DNA of 64,000 bases. Origin: an uncultured Bacteroidales bacterium. Lineage in GTDB: Bacteria > Bacteroidota > Bacteroidia > Bacteroidales > UBA932. Each line of letters opens with the position of its first letter. The first letter of the stretch is position 1. Below the pieces are notes generated by a model. It was not told the origin of the DNA. It saw only the letters and a list, made by a program, of their open reading frames with translations, and searched no databases. A program made the translations under genes and the position numbers. Of the stretch, positions 26,547 to 34,314 are shown in pieces. Location: NCBI GenBank assembly GCA_900318955.1, contig ONMJ01000004.1:32175-96174 (forward strand). The letters are read 5' to 3'.

Positions 26547-27245
26547 TTACCATGCTGAAGCCCAAAAGTACAGATACGGGTGTTTCAAGGCCACTCCTGA
26601 GGAGTACCCATGTTTCATGCTATCTGGAGCATACGGGTGCGGTTTGCGATCGGTTCTTAGCAAGCAAGAGTGACCTGATTTCATGATAAAAACAACGGCA
26701 TCAGGAGGCAGAAAGCACGGTGTTTCTTTAGAAAAAACGCCTTTAAACTCTAGAGTCAATAATAGTGGGAATCGAGGTAATGCTTCTTTTCCTTCCGTGA
26801 TGTAGCCAGGGACCGTCTCGTGAGGGGCATAATCAATCTCTGCAGTAATCCTGAAATAATTGAGGGTATCTCCAGCGAAGAAAGATCTCGAAGACTCTTT
26901 GACAGCCTTGTGCTCCCAATAATTCCACTCTTCTTCATCATTAACTATATATACCTCTCTCATTATATAGGGGAAGAAAGGTGAGTTCTCTGCGAACCAC
27001 CGGGCCTGTTCACTATTCTTATATACTGCTCTCGTCTTCTCAACCGAAGAAAGATCTATCGTTTCGAATGATTTAGCCTTTGACTGATCATTAATTGGGA
27101 AAAAGCTCGTTAGACTATCAGGGAAAATTTCACCCTTATATCTCCTCCAATATGATGCAACCTCTGGATTATTCCACTTGAATCCACCAGAGCAACTCAC
27201 AACAATTGATGTTACAATAAGTAATAGTACTACTTTTCGAAGCAT
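26547..27245 (-). CDS. Unknown lipoprotein, candidate immunity protein
   Basis: From ATG 27245 the product has 232 residues, starting MLRKVVLLLIVTSIVVSC, a clear lipoprotein signal; the longer upstream frame is dropped because it hides this signal. The body contains a region DEEEWNYWEHKAVKESS and TFEFKGVF-like strands but no known domain. It sits among other small exported genes in the AT-rich island with no obvious enzyme motif. Function unknown. Confidence 0.7.
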   Translation of the reverse strand: MLRKVVLLLIVTSIVVSCSGGFKWNNPEVASYWRRYKGEIFPDSLTSFFPINDQSKAKSFETIDLSSVEKTRAVYKNSEQARWFAENSPFFPYIMREVYIVNDEEEWNYWEHKAVKESSRSFFAGDTLNYFRITAEIDYAPHETVPGYITEGKEALPRFPLLLTLEFKGVFSKETPCFLPPDAVVFIMKSGHSCLLRTDRKPHPYAPDSMKHGYSSGVALKHPYLYFWASAW

Positions 27246-27348
27246 AACATTAAAATAGCCTTTTAATAATATCAAGAAGTTGTATACGAGACCATAACCA
27301 AGATTCACGTTAAATACTGCGTCTCCTACATATTCATAATACTTTGTC

Positions 27349-28230
27349 TCATAACAACCTGTTTCCCTTTCTCTTATAACTCTTCATTAATACTCGATTT
27401 CGACGCGCTGCCTCAACAATAACTCTAGATGACCCTTTCATAGCTTTTTTGAAACAGAGGCTCGCGTTATCATAATCATTATTTAAAAAACATGAGATCC
27501 CCATTATAAAATTCAGTTCCTGATCATTATACTCACGTTCATTCAACGGATCCTCAAGACCTTTTTCCCCTTCAACTATTCGTATCCTTGCTCCAAGACA
27601 GCCATAAATAACTAGATCATCCGGATAATAAAAGAACTGTTCTGCTTCATATTCAGGAGATCCTCTTTTTTCAATAAAGTATTTCCACAACAAATCTTCC
27701 CCTACCGTTTCTTTCTCCAACCGCGAATAGCCATAATATTTTGAATTCCCACCACCAACAGCGTCAAAGGATCTGTCTGTAAATATCTCGTTGCCATTGA
27801 AATCGATAGCGCCATCCCTGCTGTTAGAATAATATTCCGAATATCCATCGTGAAAATAGCGCGGAATTGTACTTGCTTGCGGGAAAATATGCCTGATCGT
27901 TAAATCAGGCCCTATATATATCCAAAATCCTGTCGAATCATATGCGTAATGATCAATATCTTTACCATCTATATCGATATAGCAGAACGCATAGTTAATA
28001 TTATTATATTCCTTGGGAAGGACAAGAGGAAAGATAGGCTCTGTGCTTTTAGAAACACCGGTCGTGGTATCTGTAGAAATAATTGAACAATAGTTAGACC
28101 ACCTTTCTTTCCCTTCGACAGTGATCCGTTCTCTGTTCCTAATCAAGGTCTGACCAAAAACAGAGAGGGTAAAGAATAAAGAAACTGCGGTTATTGCAAC
28201 TGTCTGTAAGATATGTTTTTGAATATTCAT
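27349..28230 (-). CDS. Unknown exported protein with C-terminal TPR/Sel1-like helices
   Basis: A 293-residue protein with a signal peptide (about residues 1-27, ending VFGQ). A middle stretch DGAIDFNGNEIFTDRSF resembles a single WG-type repeat. The C-terminus (NFIMGISCFLNNDYDNASL, CFKKAMKG) looks like one TPR unit. Composition is AT-rich like its neighbours. It may be an immunity protein or an accessory gene of the RHS island. The family was not recognised. Confidence 0.7.
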   Translation of the reverse strand: MNIQKHILQTVAITAVSLFFTLSVFGQTLIRNRERITVEGKERWSNYCSIISTDTTTGVSKSTEPIFPLVLPKEYNNINYAFCYIDIDGKDIDHYAYDSTGFWIYIGPDLTIRHIFPQASTIPRYFHDGYSEYYSNSRDGAIDFNGNEIFTDRSFDAVGGGNSKYYGYSRLEKETVGEDLLWKYFIEKRGSPEYEAEQFFYYPDDLVIYGCLGARIRIVEGEKGLEDPLNEREYNDQELNFIMGISCFLNNDYDNASLCFKKAMKGSSRVIVEAARRNRVLMKSYKRKGNRLL

Positions 28231-28281
28231 GATCTTAACACTGTGAGTCTATTAATTCTCTTAAAAAAATCGTTATTCGCC

Positions 28282-28749
28282 TTAATAGTATCTTTTCCAA
28301 TGGTATTTGTGACATGCTAATGTGTCACCAAATGTTGTTATCAATAAAGAATCAAAATCGATAGTAGGATCAAATTTCTCAACAGCATAATCCTGATCCC
28401 CTTTTTTCGATATTAGATAATAATTCCTTCGTTTCCCATTTTTATTTAACCTTCCTTTCCCTTGCTCTCCGTATGTGATTCCAACTATCTTATCTTCATT
28501 CCAATACACTGTAAGAAAATCCTTTTCGTCGACGACATAGGAATAATAGTGTCCACCAAGTCTTTCCATAAGAAAAACACCATAGCATTCATCAACATAT
28601 AATAAAGACAAGTTAGTATCATCCAGTTTATGCTCACTCATTAAGCCATCAATAGCAAGCCATATGAATATTAATAACAATAAAATAACAGGTATCAACA
28701 ATAGTGATACTATTATCTTCAGTATCTTTTTTAGTTTACCTTTACCCAT
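28282..28749 (-). CDS. Unknown membrane-anchored protein downstream of an RHS toxin-tip remnant
   Basis: A 155-residue protein: a very basic start (MGKGKLKKILK), one strong membrane helix (residues 12-33) and an outer domain of about 120 residues with LLYVDECYGVFLMERLGG and DFDSLLITTFGDTLACHK. It begins 37 bases after the stop of RHS fragment B, the position of an immunity gene. No known immunity family was recognised. Confidence 0.72.
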   Translation of the reverse strand: MGKGKLKKILKIIVSLLLIPVILLLLIFIWLAIDGLMSEHKLDDTNLSLLYVDECYGVFLMERLGGHYYSYVVDEKDFLTVYWNEDKIVGITYGEQGKGRLNKNGKRRNYYLISKKGDQDYAVEKFDPTIDFDSLLITTFGDTLACHKYHWKRYY

Positions 28750-28785
28750 ATATAGAACTGATATGTATTTCCTAAGATTTTCACC

Positions 28786-29090
28786 TCACTCCTCTCTCTG
28801 TTTTTTGAATGTTCCTCCTTTGCTATTCATAGAGCGATAAGAAAAAGAGCCTATAAACTGTGGTGTTAAAGATGAATGAGTAAAAACATCACGCACTCGC
28901 CAATCAAATGAGTCTTCAGAAACACCACTTTTCTCTATATCGTCGCTACCATTTTTCCAAATAAACTCATTAGTCTCATCCTTCTGATACCAGTCTCGCC
29001 CTTTCCGCCATAAAGATAGTCATTATTTGTCAATGAAGGAGTCCAGGAGGCCATCCTTTCTCCGTATGGGTAGTAGCGATTACGCTGGAA
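28786..29090 (-). pseudogene. RHS core fragment B joined to a toxin-tip-like tail (frameshifted)
   Basis: The minus strand reads RNRYYPYGERM, ASWTPSLTNNDYLYGGKG in one frame. From the GGK codons a one-base frame change leads into RDWYQKDETNEFIWKNG and on for about 70 residues to a stop at 28786. The DW..D.....W.NG pattern is typical of the variable tips that follow RHS or other polymorphic-toxin cores in Bacteroidota. The frameshift and absence of a start codon make it a remnant. The 155-residue membrane protein follows. Confidence 0.75.
29009..29069. repeat. 61-bp perfect direct repeat, copy 2 (RHS core DNA)
   Basis: Identical to 25942-26002. The flank at 29000-29008 is shared instead with the third, shorter copy near 30091-30118 (CTTTCCGCCATAAAG). 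Confidence 0.95.
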
Positions 29091-29108
29091 AAACTATTCT
29101 TTACAACT

Positions 29109-29912
29109 TTAATTATCACAAGAACTGTCATTAATCAGATCACTTTTGAACTTGAAAATAAAATAAGGGAAAAACACCACGTACCTGCTTTTGACACGAA
29201 TTCCCCTGTGAGAAGCAGGAATGAATGTTTCTTGCGCTATCTCTTTGCAAATAGTTATAGCGATATTATTTGCCTTCTCATCTTCCGATTTAACAATCAA
29301 TCTTTCAAAAAAAACAGACCCGTCTCTTTCAACTATTAGCGACCCTGCGATGGGGATCTTCCCTTGAAGAGGACCTACAGTTGTTTCAGAAAACGCCTCC
29401 CGTATCATTTCGAGCAGTCGCGTGTCGCCACCTATAAACTCGGCAGGGTGTTCAACGGCCAAACTTGAAAACACATAATTATCTGCCCATGAGGCTTCCA
29501 CTGATCCGAACCCAAACTTGTGAAAAATAGAGATTATGTCATCAATACTATCTTCAACATAGTGTTTTCGTGTCAAAAATGGATTCACATTCCCGTCGTT
29601 GTCCATCACTATTGACCACGAGTATGGGTCATCTGGAATAACAGGATCTTTGCCTGACTCACCGCTAAAAAAAACATTTTCTCCTCCCTTCCCCAAAATA
29701 GTTATATCTTGAGATGTTCTCTCGCGATACGATTCCGACAGGGCATAAATTGATAAATAAGATAGAGTATCGCTTCTGTCGAAAGAAAGGAACAATGTAT
29801 TCTTCTCTATGCTCTCTGGCATCGATTTTATAAATAGATTAATAATCTCCTGACCGAAATCAGAAAGAGATATGCCCAAACATGATAAAACCAATAATAA
29901 TGAATGTAACAT
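29109..29912 (-). CDS. Exported protein with a TonB C-terminal-like domain, between RHS fragments
   Basis: From ATG 29912 (MLHSLLLVLSCLGISLS, a signal peptide) the product has 267 residues. The last 80 residues (GSLIVERDGSVFFERLIV, ETFIPASHRGIRVKSRYVV) follow the strand pattern of the TonB C-terminal domain, with the usual 'W/F-x-PA...G..V' block. No TonB membrane anchor with a proline-rich linker is present, so it is not a working TonB. It begins 8 bases after the stop of RHS fragment C, and its own stop is followed by fragment B. A role as cassette cargo or immunity protein is possible; function unknown. Confidence 0.7.
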   Translation of the reverse strand: MLHSLLLVLSCLGISLSDFGQEIINLFIKSMPESIEKNTLFLSFDRSDTLSYLSIYALSESYRERTSQDITILGKGGENVFFSGESGKDPVIPDDPYSWSIVMDNDGNVNPFLTRKHYVEDSIDDIISIFHKFGFGSVEASWADNYVFSSLAVEHPAEFIGGDTRLLEMIREAFSETTVGPLQGKIPIAGSLIVERDGSVFFERLIVKSEDEKANNIAITICKEIAQETFIPASHRGIRVKSRYVVFFPYFIFKFKSDLINDSSCDN

Positions 29913-29919
29913 ACACAAT

Positions 29920-30118
29920 TTATCTAATAAAATAATGTATTCCAAAGTATACGGCCAGGTAGTATTTCATCTTGAGTAAGACGGAGTAGTATTTTTCACA
30001 CAAAGGATCCATGCTTGTAAATATGCCGTCGGTGGTCTGATATCGCGCTCCGTTGTCGTAAAAGGGAAGGGAGAACAGCGTGTGGAGTTCCTTTCCGCCA
30101 TAAAGGTAATCATTATTT
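29920..30118 (-). pseudogene. RHS core fragment C
   Basis: Translation of the minus strand gives NNDYLYGGKELHTLFSLPF, then YDNGARYQTTDGIFTSMDPL and CEKYYS before sequence unlike RHS and a stop at 29920. This is the end of the RHS-repeat-associated core (the family reads like YDYGARxYDP...DPLAEKYYSxSPYAYC). The break comes just before the expected SPYAYC block. The fragment starts on the last bases of the 421-residue gene's stop. About 65 codons remain. Confidence 0.85.
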
Positions 30119-31382
30119 ATTCCAAACTCTTGATAATATCATCCGGAGTACTATTAATCTCACTGAGGTCGCAACCGGACAAAATGACCTTTAACATCTT
30201 TAGAGCCTTTTGTTTAGAACGAGAGCGAATACGTACATACTCTATTAATCCTTCATCTGTCTTTTGACCACAGATGCTGAACTCTTTATCCCAATAATTA
30301 TAATAAGGGTACCAAATCCTTCGATAATCATATGGATTTCTTTCAAGGGTCACCTCTTCTGTTCTTTTGACGCACATGACTTTGATAGGTTGCGTAGAAG
30401 AACAATAGTAGAATTTATCATCGGGATAATATTGAGTTCTTACAAGTATCTCATCTCTACCGTGATATGAGAATCTGCGATCTCCAAGATCATAATCTGC
30501 CGCAGTATAATTGGACGGAATATAAAACCTGTTTTTTACTCTTTGAGGATAACCCAACAGGTATTTAAGGCTATCTGTTACCCTGTCTTGTATTCTTTCA
30601 TCAATGGCGATGATCTTATTATTAATTTCTGTCTTAGTAAAATAGAACTCGTCTTTCTCTTTCATTAAAGGGATATCACCTGACTCCTTAAGACTTAGCC
30701 ACTGAGAGATTGCATGTTTCGAAGCATCGCAACCCGACATTATCTTATCCAGATACTTTATAGCATTATCGTTCCGCTTCGCTTTAATGTAAATATCGGC
30801 GTAATCCCCGTCTAAAACCAACAACCTATATCCTGTCGGGAATGAACGTAATAATCTATCATTATGAAGATAATTATAATAATCCTTATCTTCTTGATCT
30901 CCTACTCGTATCTCTGTCACCTTGATGGTTCGAATTGTGTCTTGAACCTCAAAATTAGGATGATGTTGATGAGGGGATGATATGATTATTTCATCTCCTT
31001 TTCCTAATATAAACATGCGATTCCGTCGATTAGTCCACGGACCATAATAAACAACACCATCGAAGGTCTTTGGGAGATGTACTTGAATCTTTGGCCAATA
31101 ATCTGACATAAATTCATGTAACTGATAATCTTTACCCTCTACTCCTTCCTTAAAAACGATACCGTCATTTGTAGTTATGATATAATAGCAAAACCAGGGG
31201 TATCGGACAGTCTTTCCTTCGACATGTGGAAGATAATACTTAACTGTAGAATCGTTTATTTGTGTTATGCGTACCTTCTCCCGATTATCACGAAATGAAG
31301 TGCTCTTGGCTGAAACCAGAACAAGAGATACAACAATAATGACAATCAGATATAAACTCCACCTTTTCTTATTCTGCCTCAT
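30117..31382 (-). CDS. Unknown membrane-anchored protein with an internal duplication
   Basis: From ATG 31382 (MRQNKKRWSLYLIVIIVVSL) the product has 421 residues with one N-terminal membrane or signal helix. Two halves end in similar units: AIKYLDKIMSGCDASK at about residue 225 and ALKMLKVILSGCDLSE near the C-terminus, which suggests duplication of a module of about 190 residues. Aromatic- and Tyr-rich strands fill each half. RHS core fragment C follows its stop codon directly. No known domain. Confidence 0.72.
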   Translation of the reverse strand: MRQNKKRWSLYLIVIIVVSLVLVSAKSTSFRDNREKVRITQINDSTVKYYLPHVEGKTVRYPWFCYYIITTNDGIVFKEGVEGKDYQLHEFMSDYWPKIQVHLPKTFDGVVYYGPWTNRRNRMFILGKGDEIIISSPHQHHPNFEVQDTIRTIKVTEIRVGDQEDKDYYNYLHNDRLLRSFPTGYRLLVLDGDYADIYIKAKRNDNAIKYLDKIMSGCDASKHAISQWLSLKESGDIPLMKEKDEFYFTKTEINNKIIAIDERIQDRVTDSLKYLLGYPQRVKNRFYIPSNYTAADYDLGDRRFSYHGRDEILVRTQYYPDDKFYYCSSTQPIKVMCVKRTEEVTLERNPYDYRRIWYPYYNYWDKEFSICGQKTDEGLIEYVRIRSRSKQKALKMLKVILSGCDLSEINSTPDDIIKSLE

Positions 31383-31390
31383 AAAGAAAA

Positions 31391-31570
31391 TCATTGATGA
31401 TTTGCATAATATAATCCCATGAGCTTGCATAAATGCTTCACTAACAACACCGAAATCTTTCCTGACAATCCTTCCTTCCTCATGAGCATTGTTCTGGCGT
31501 AATCATACTCAAAGTCCTTGAAACCAGAGTTGTTTTGTCTTTCCCTGAATACTAATGGAAGAGAGATTAT
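31391..31570 (-). pseudogene. Open fragment after the 187-residue gene, probably frameshifted remnant
   Basis: In frame with, and straight after, the stop of the 187-residue gene, the minus strand reads SLPLVFRERQNNSGFKDFEY and on to a stop at 31391. Changing frame near 31480 gives a second plausible stretch, RIVRKDFGVVSEAFMQAHG. The two frames together look like one broken protein end. It was not matched to a family and may be another toxin-tip remnant. Confidence 0.35.
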
Positions 31571-32134
31571 TTATTCTCTGACATTAAGAACGGGGTCAAT
31601 ACTAATGATTCTTTGTAATACATATATAACCTTGGCCTCATCATGCCAATCAAACAAATCAGCCATGATTAATTGCTTGAGAGGCTCTTCAATCTGATCT
31701 ACCTGTATTCGAATAAACTCTCCTCTAATCTTAATTATTTGATAAAGATATGGCGAACAATCTTGAAAATTGAGAAAAGGGCTTTCGACTCTATATAATT
31801 CCCTTCGCATATTATCCCTATGTTCTCTGCTAAACACGTTTGAAATCAAGTCCCATGGAATATAATCAAATAAACCTATCTTAATAGTATAATCATTTGA
31901 TTCGAGATAAGTCGTTATCTGTCCTTCCAGAATCTCAGGAATTCCTTCGCATTTAAAATAAGGAATAAATTCACGAACCTCTGTGTAATCAATGGGTATT
32001 ACATTCGGGTCATGCCATATCTCATTCTTCTCATACCGAATTATATAACATCCTTCTATCTCCTTTGTCTGAGAATAACAATGAATGAAAGGGATGATAG
32101 ATAGAGTAAGCATTATTATCATTTTTTTGTCCAT
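31571..32134 (-). CDS. Unknown exported protein, candidate immunity protein
   Basis: A 187-residue protein with a signal sequence (MDKKMIIMLTLSIIPFIHC, possibly a lipobox at FIHC). The body is rich in Ile, Tyr and Glu with no recognised domain. Its ATG lies inside the 3' end of a short toxin-tip-like frame, which stops 13 bases into this gene, a tight coupling expected for a toxin and its immunity protein. The role is inferred from this overlap and from the RHS remnants nearby. Confidence 0.72.
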   Translation of the reverse strand: MDKKMIIMLTLSIIPFIHCYSQTKEIEGCYIIRYEKNEIWHDPNVIPIDYTEVREFIPYFKCEGIPEILEGQITTYLESNDYTIKIGLFDYIPWDLISNVFSREHRDNMRRELYRVESPFLNFQDCSPYLYQIIKIRGEFIRIQVDQIEEPLKQLIMADLFDWHDEAKVIYVLQRIISIDPVLNVRE

Positions 32135-32298
32135 ATTCTTCCGCCTCCTTTTATTTTAGGCAAATCATTGTTTATCATTATTCTTTTAGCAAAAGCCGTC
32201 GAAACTGTTGGATATATGTAAATATAATTGTTCCCTTTTATAATAGTCTCGGTCTGTTGCGTAGTACTTGTTCCATGCTTATGCACGCACCTAGACAT
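32119..32298 (-). pseudogene. Orphan toxin-tip-like C-terminal fragment
   Basis: A 59-codon frame reads MSRCVHKHGTSTTQQTETII, then PTVSTAFAKRIMINNDLPKI and KGGGRIWTKK, and overlaps the start of the 187-residue gene. In the same frame a TAG four codons upstream interrupts a further stretch (EMTSTPRKYHI). The compact basic end and the overlap with a small exported protein are what the C-terminus of a polymorphic toxin would show. No catalytic motif was recognised. Confidence 0.45.
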
Positions 32299-32591
32299 GA
32301 TAAATTGCTATATATGGTATTTGCGAGGTGTGCTGGTCATCTCCCGATTCCAAAACTTTATGATAAAGGCGATAATCATATTCTAATAAGCAGTCGAGAC
32401 GAGTAATACTAGTAAACTGTTTCGGTATATCCTGCGGTTAACGATGCCACAAAATTATTCTATTGTTTCCGGTTCAAGAAAAAAACAGTATAACAATTGA
32501 TTTTGCATTTCTTTGAGAATCAAGTCTTTCCCTATTTAGCGATATAACAGGCCAAAAAAGTTTAAAAAAATCCTCAAAAAAAGTTGCATTA
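32299..32591. other. AT-rich gap upstream of the island, possible further RHS remnant
   Basis: No intact gene. A minus-strand frame LLEYDYRLYHKVLESGDD (about 32330-32390) vaguely resembles YD-repeat spacers of Bacteroidota RHS proteins but is too short to call. T-runs on the minus strand just below 32592 could end the TPR/HTH gene, though no stable stem is seen. Confidence 0.3.
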
Positions 32592-34304
32592 TTATGATTC
32601 TTTGTACAATCTGGACACATATTCTTCGGTATTAGCATTACCGAGCCGATAGAACTTTTCTTTGTATCTGGTCTTTCTCATACGGACAGCTGACTCGCTC
32701 AATCCGGTGACAAAGCATATTATTTTGATTGGGAATCCCGCAAACATCATGGGGACAATCTTCAAGTCCTGACTATCCATTGACAATCCCGTTGTAACAT
32801 TGTCCATAAAATCAGCATAGAACCTATCGACCAGCCCATTTTCCGATATGTTTATCGCTTTTACAAGATCTTCAAACCATTTATCTTCATTACGAAGCTT
32901 TCTCAACTCGCTTCGATATTCTATTACGATATCCTCGACTTTCTTGTCTTTCTTATTGAGCTCCTTTTCCTCCAACTTCTCATCTTCCATCTTGAAATAA
33001 GACGAAGCGAGTTTTCCCAAGGCTATGATCTGATCTCCTATGACTTCCCCGACAAGAGCTGCCATCTTGTTATTATCCTGCTGAGTAAGACGAAGATCTT
33101 CAGATAGTTCTATTGCTTTTCTCATCTCTTTATCAGTTCTTTTTTTCTCCTGAGAGAGTCTCTCTCGGTAAAAGAGACGGATAGCCAATAATACCGCGAT
33201 GAAAAAGAATAATCCCAGTAGCGAAGCAAGAATTGTCATATTCCTTCGACTATTCATTGCTGCTTCCATTCTGTCTGTCTCCCCTTTATAATAGTTCTTG
33301 AGGGTTTGAGTAGCATTATTTGCTATATTCGAGAGAAAGATTGAGTCTTGAAGAAAAGCATAGCGTTCGATTAAAGGAAGAGAGGATGCCTTATCTAACA
33401 TTTTCTCTCGTTCAAATCGACGATAAAGAAGACGCACCCTGTCATAACTGTTGACGACTTTTCCCTCTGCTAATTGAAAATAAGTGTCGGACTTGTCCTT
33501 GTCCCCCAGCATATCATACGCCAACCCCATATCAGCATAAAATCCAACGGGGCATGAGACCAAAGAATCATCGACCTTCTCCCCATATTCTACCGCTGCC
33601 GAAGGCCTCTTCTTCGACTGAGACATCTCAAACATACTATATCTCATATATGTTTCGGACAAGAGGACATCATTTCCTGCTGAGAGGACAAGAAGAGAAT
33701 CATAGGTTTTCTGCGCATCCTTGCCTTTATCCAGCATCGTATAGCAATTTGCTAAATTGAACAACATATAAAGACTATAAAGAGTGTCTCCGGCGATATT
33801 GAAATTATCAACTGCCGATTCTATATCATCTAACTCTGATGGATAATCCGTCAGGGCATCGTATATTTCGGAGCGGTTACGGCAGATCAGCCCCAGGAGA
33901 TGATGATTCCCCGCCTTTTCCGCGCACTTCTGAGCTTCCTCAAAACGAAGGATTGCCGAAGATAAATCTCCCGCGTTTTTATTGACCAGGCCATGGTAAT
34001 ACAAAGAAGTCGCTTTATCCTCCGGCGAACCATGTCTCATATAATATGATGATGCTACAGATATAATAGAATCATCTTCGATGTCGATATAACTTTTATC
34101 CGCTGCTATGCTCGAAAGCAGAGCATGCCGTGCCCGCAAACGGGACGGAAGACGCCTTATATCCATGGACCTGAGCTCACATAAAGCATCATATGGAGAA
34201 GAGTTCAACTCCTGTGATATAATATCAAATTGTTTCTCTGTTTTTGAGCAACCTGATATGAACGAAAGCAAGAACAGAAGAGACAATATTTTTCTCTTTC
34301 GCAT
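32592..34304 (-). CDS. Membrane-bound TPR regulator with C-terminal HTH
   Basis: From ATG 34304 (MRKRKILSLLFLLSFISGC, a lipoprotein-type signal) the product has 570 residues. TPR-like repeats fill about residues 70-340, a membrane helix lies near 365-385 (ILASLLGLFFFIAVLLAI), a coiled coil follows, and the C-terminus has a LuxR-like helix-turn-helix (KIICFVTGLSESAVRMRKTR). This layout is a known Bacteroidota regulator type in which an outer TPR sensor is joined to a cytoplasmic DNA-binding tail. Longer upstream starts run into tonB and are rejected. It ends the asnS-udk-tonB operon, 10 bases after tonB. Targets unknown. Confidence 0.85.
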   Translation of the reverse strand: MRKRKILSLLFLLSFISGCSKTEKQFDIISQELNSSPYDALCELRSMDIRRLPSRLRARHALLSSIAADKSYIDIEDDSIISVASSYYMRHGSPEDKATSLYYHGLVNKNAGDLSSAILRFEEAQKCAEKAGNHHLLGLICRNRSEIYDALTDYPSELDDIESAVDNFNIAGDTLYSLYMLFNLANCYTMLDKGKDAQKTYDSLLVLSAGNDVLLSETYMRYSMFEMSQSKKRPSAAVEYGEKVDDSLVSCPVGFYADMGLAYDMLGDKDKSDTYFQLAEGKVVNSYDRVRLLYRRFEREKMLDKASSLPLIERYAFLQDSIFLSNIANNATQTLKNYYKGETDRMEAAMNSRRNMTILASLLGLFFFIAVLLAIRLFYRERLSQEKKRTDKEMRKAIELSEDLRLTQQDNNKMAALVGEVIGDQIIALGKLASSYFKMEDEKLEEKELNKKDKKVEDIVIEYRSELRKLRNEDKWFEDLVKAINISENGLVDRFYADFMDNVTTGLSMDSQDLKIVPMMFAGFPIKIICFVTGLSESAVRMRKTRYKEKFYRLGNANTEEYVSRLYKES

Positions 34305-34314
34305 AACTATAATC

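Noticed and set aside
29109-29912. Second functional TonB
   Set aside because: Lacks the uncleaved membrane anchor and proline-rich linker; only the C-terminal fold is suggested.
25936-32298. Transposon or integron carrying the island
   Set aside because: No transposase, integrase, terminal inverted repeats or attC-like sites seen; the repeated DNA is RHS coding sequence.
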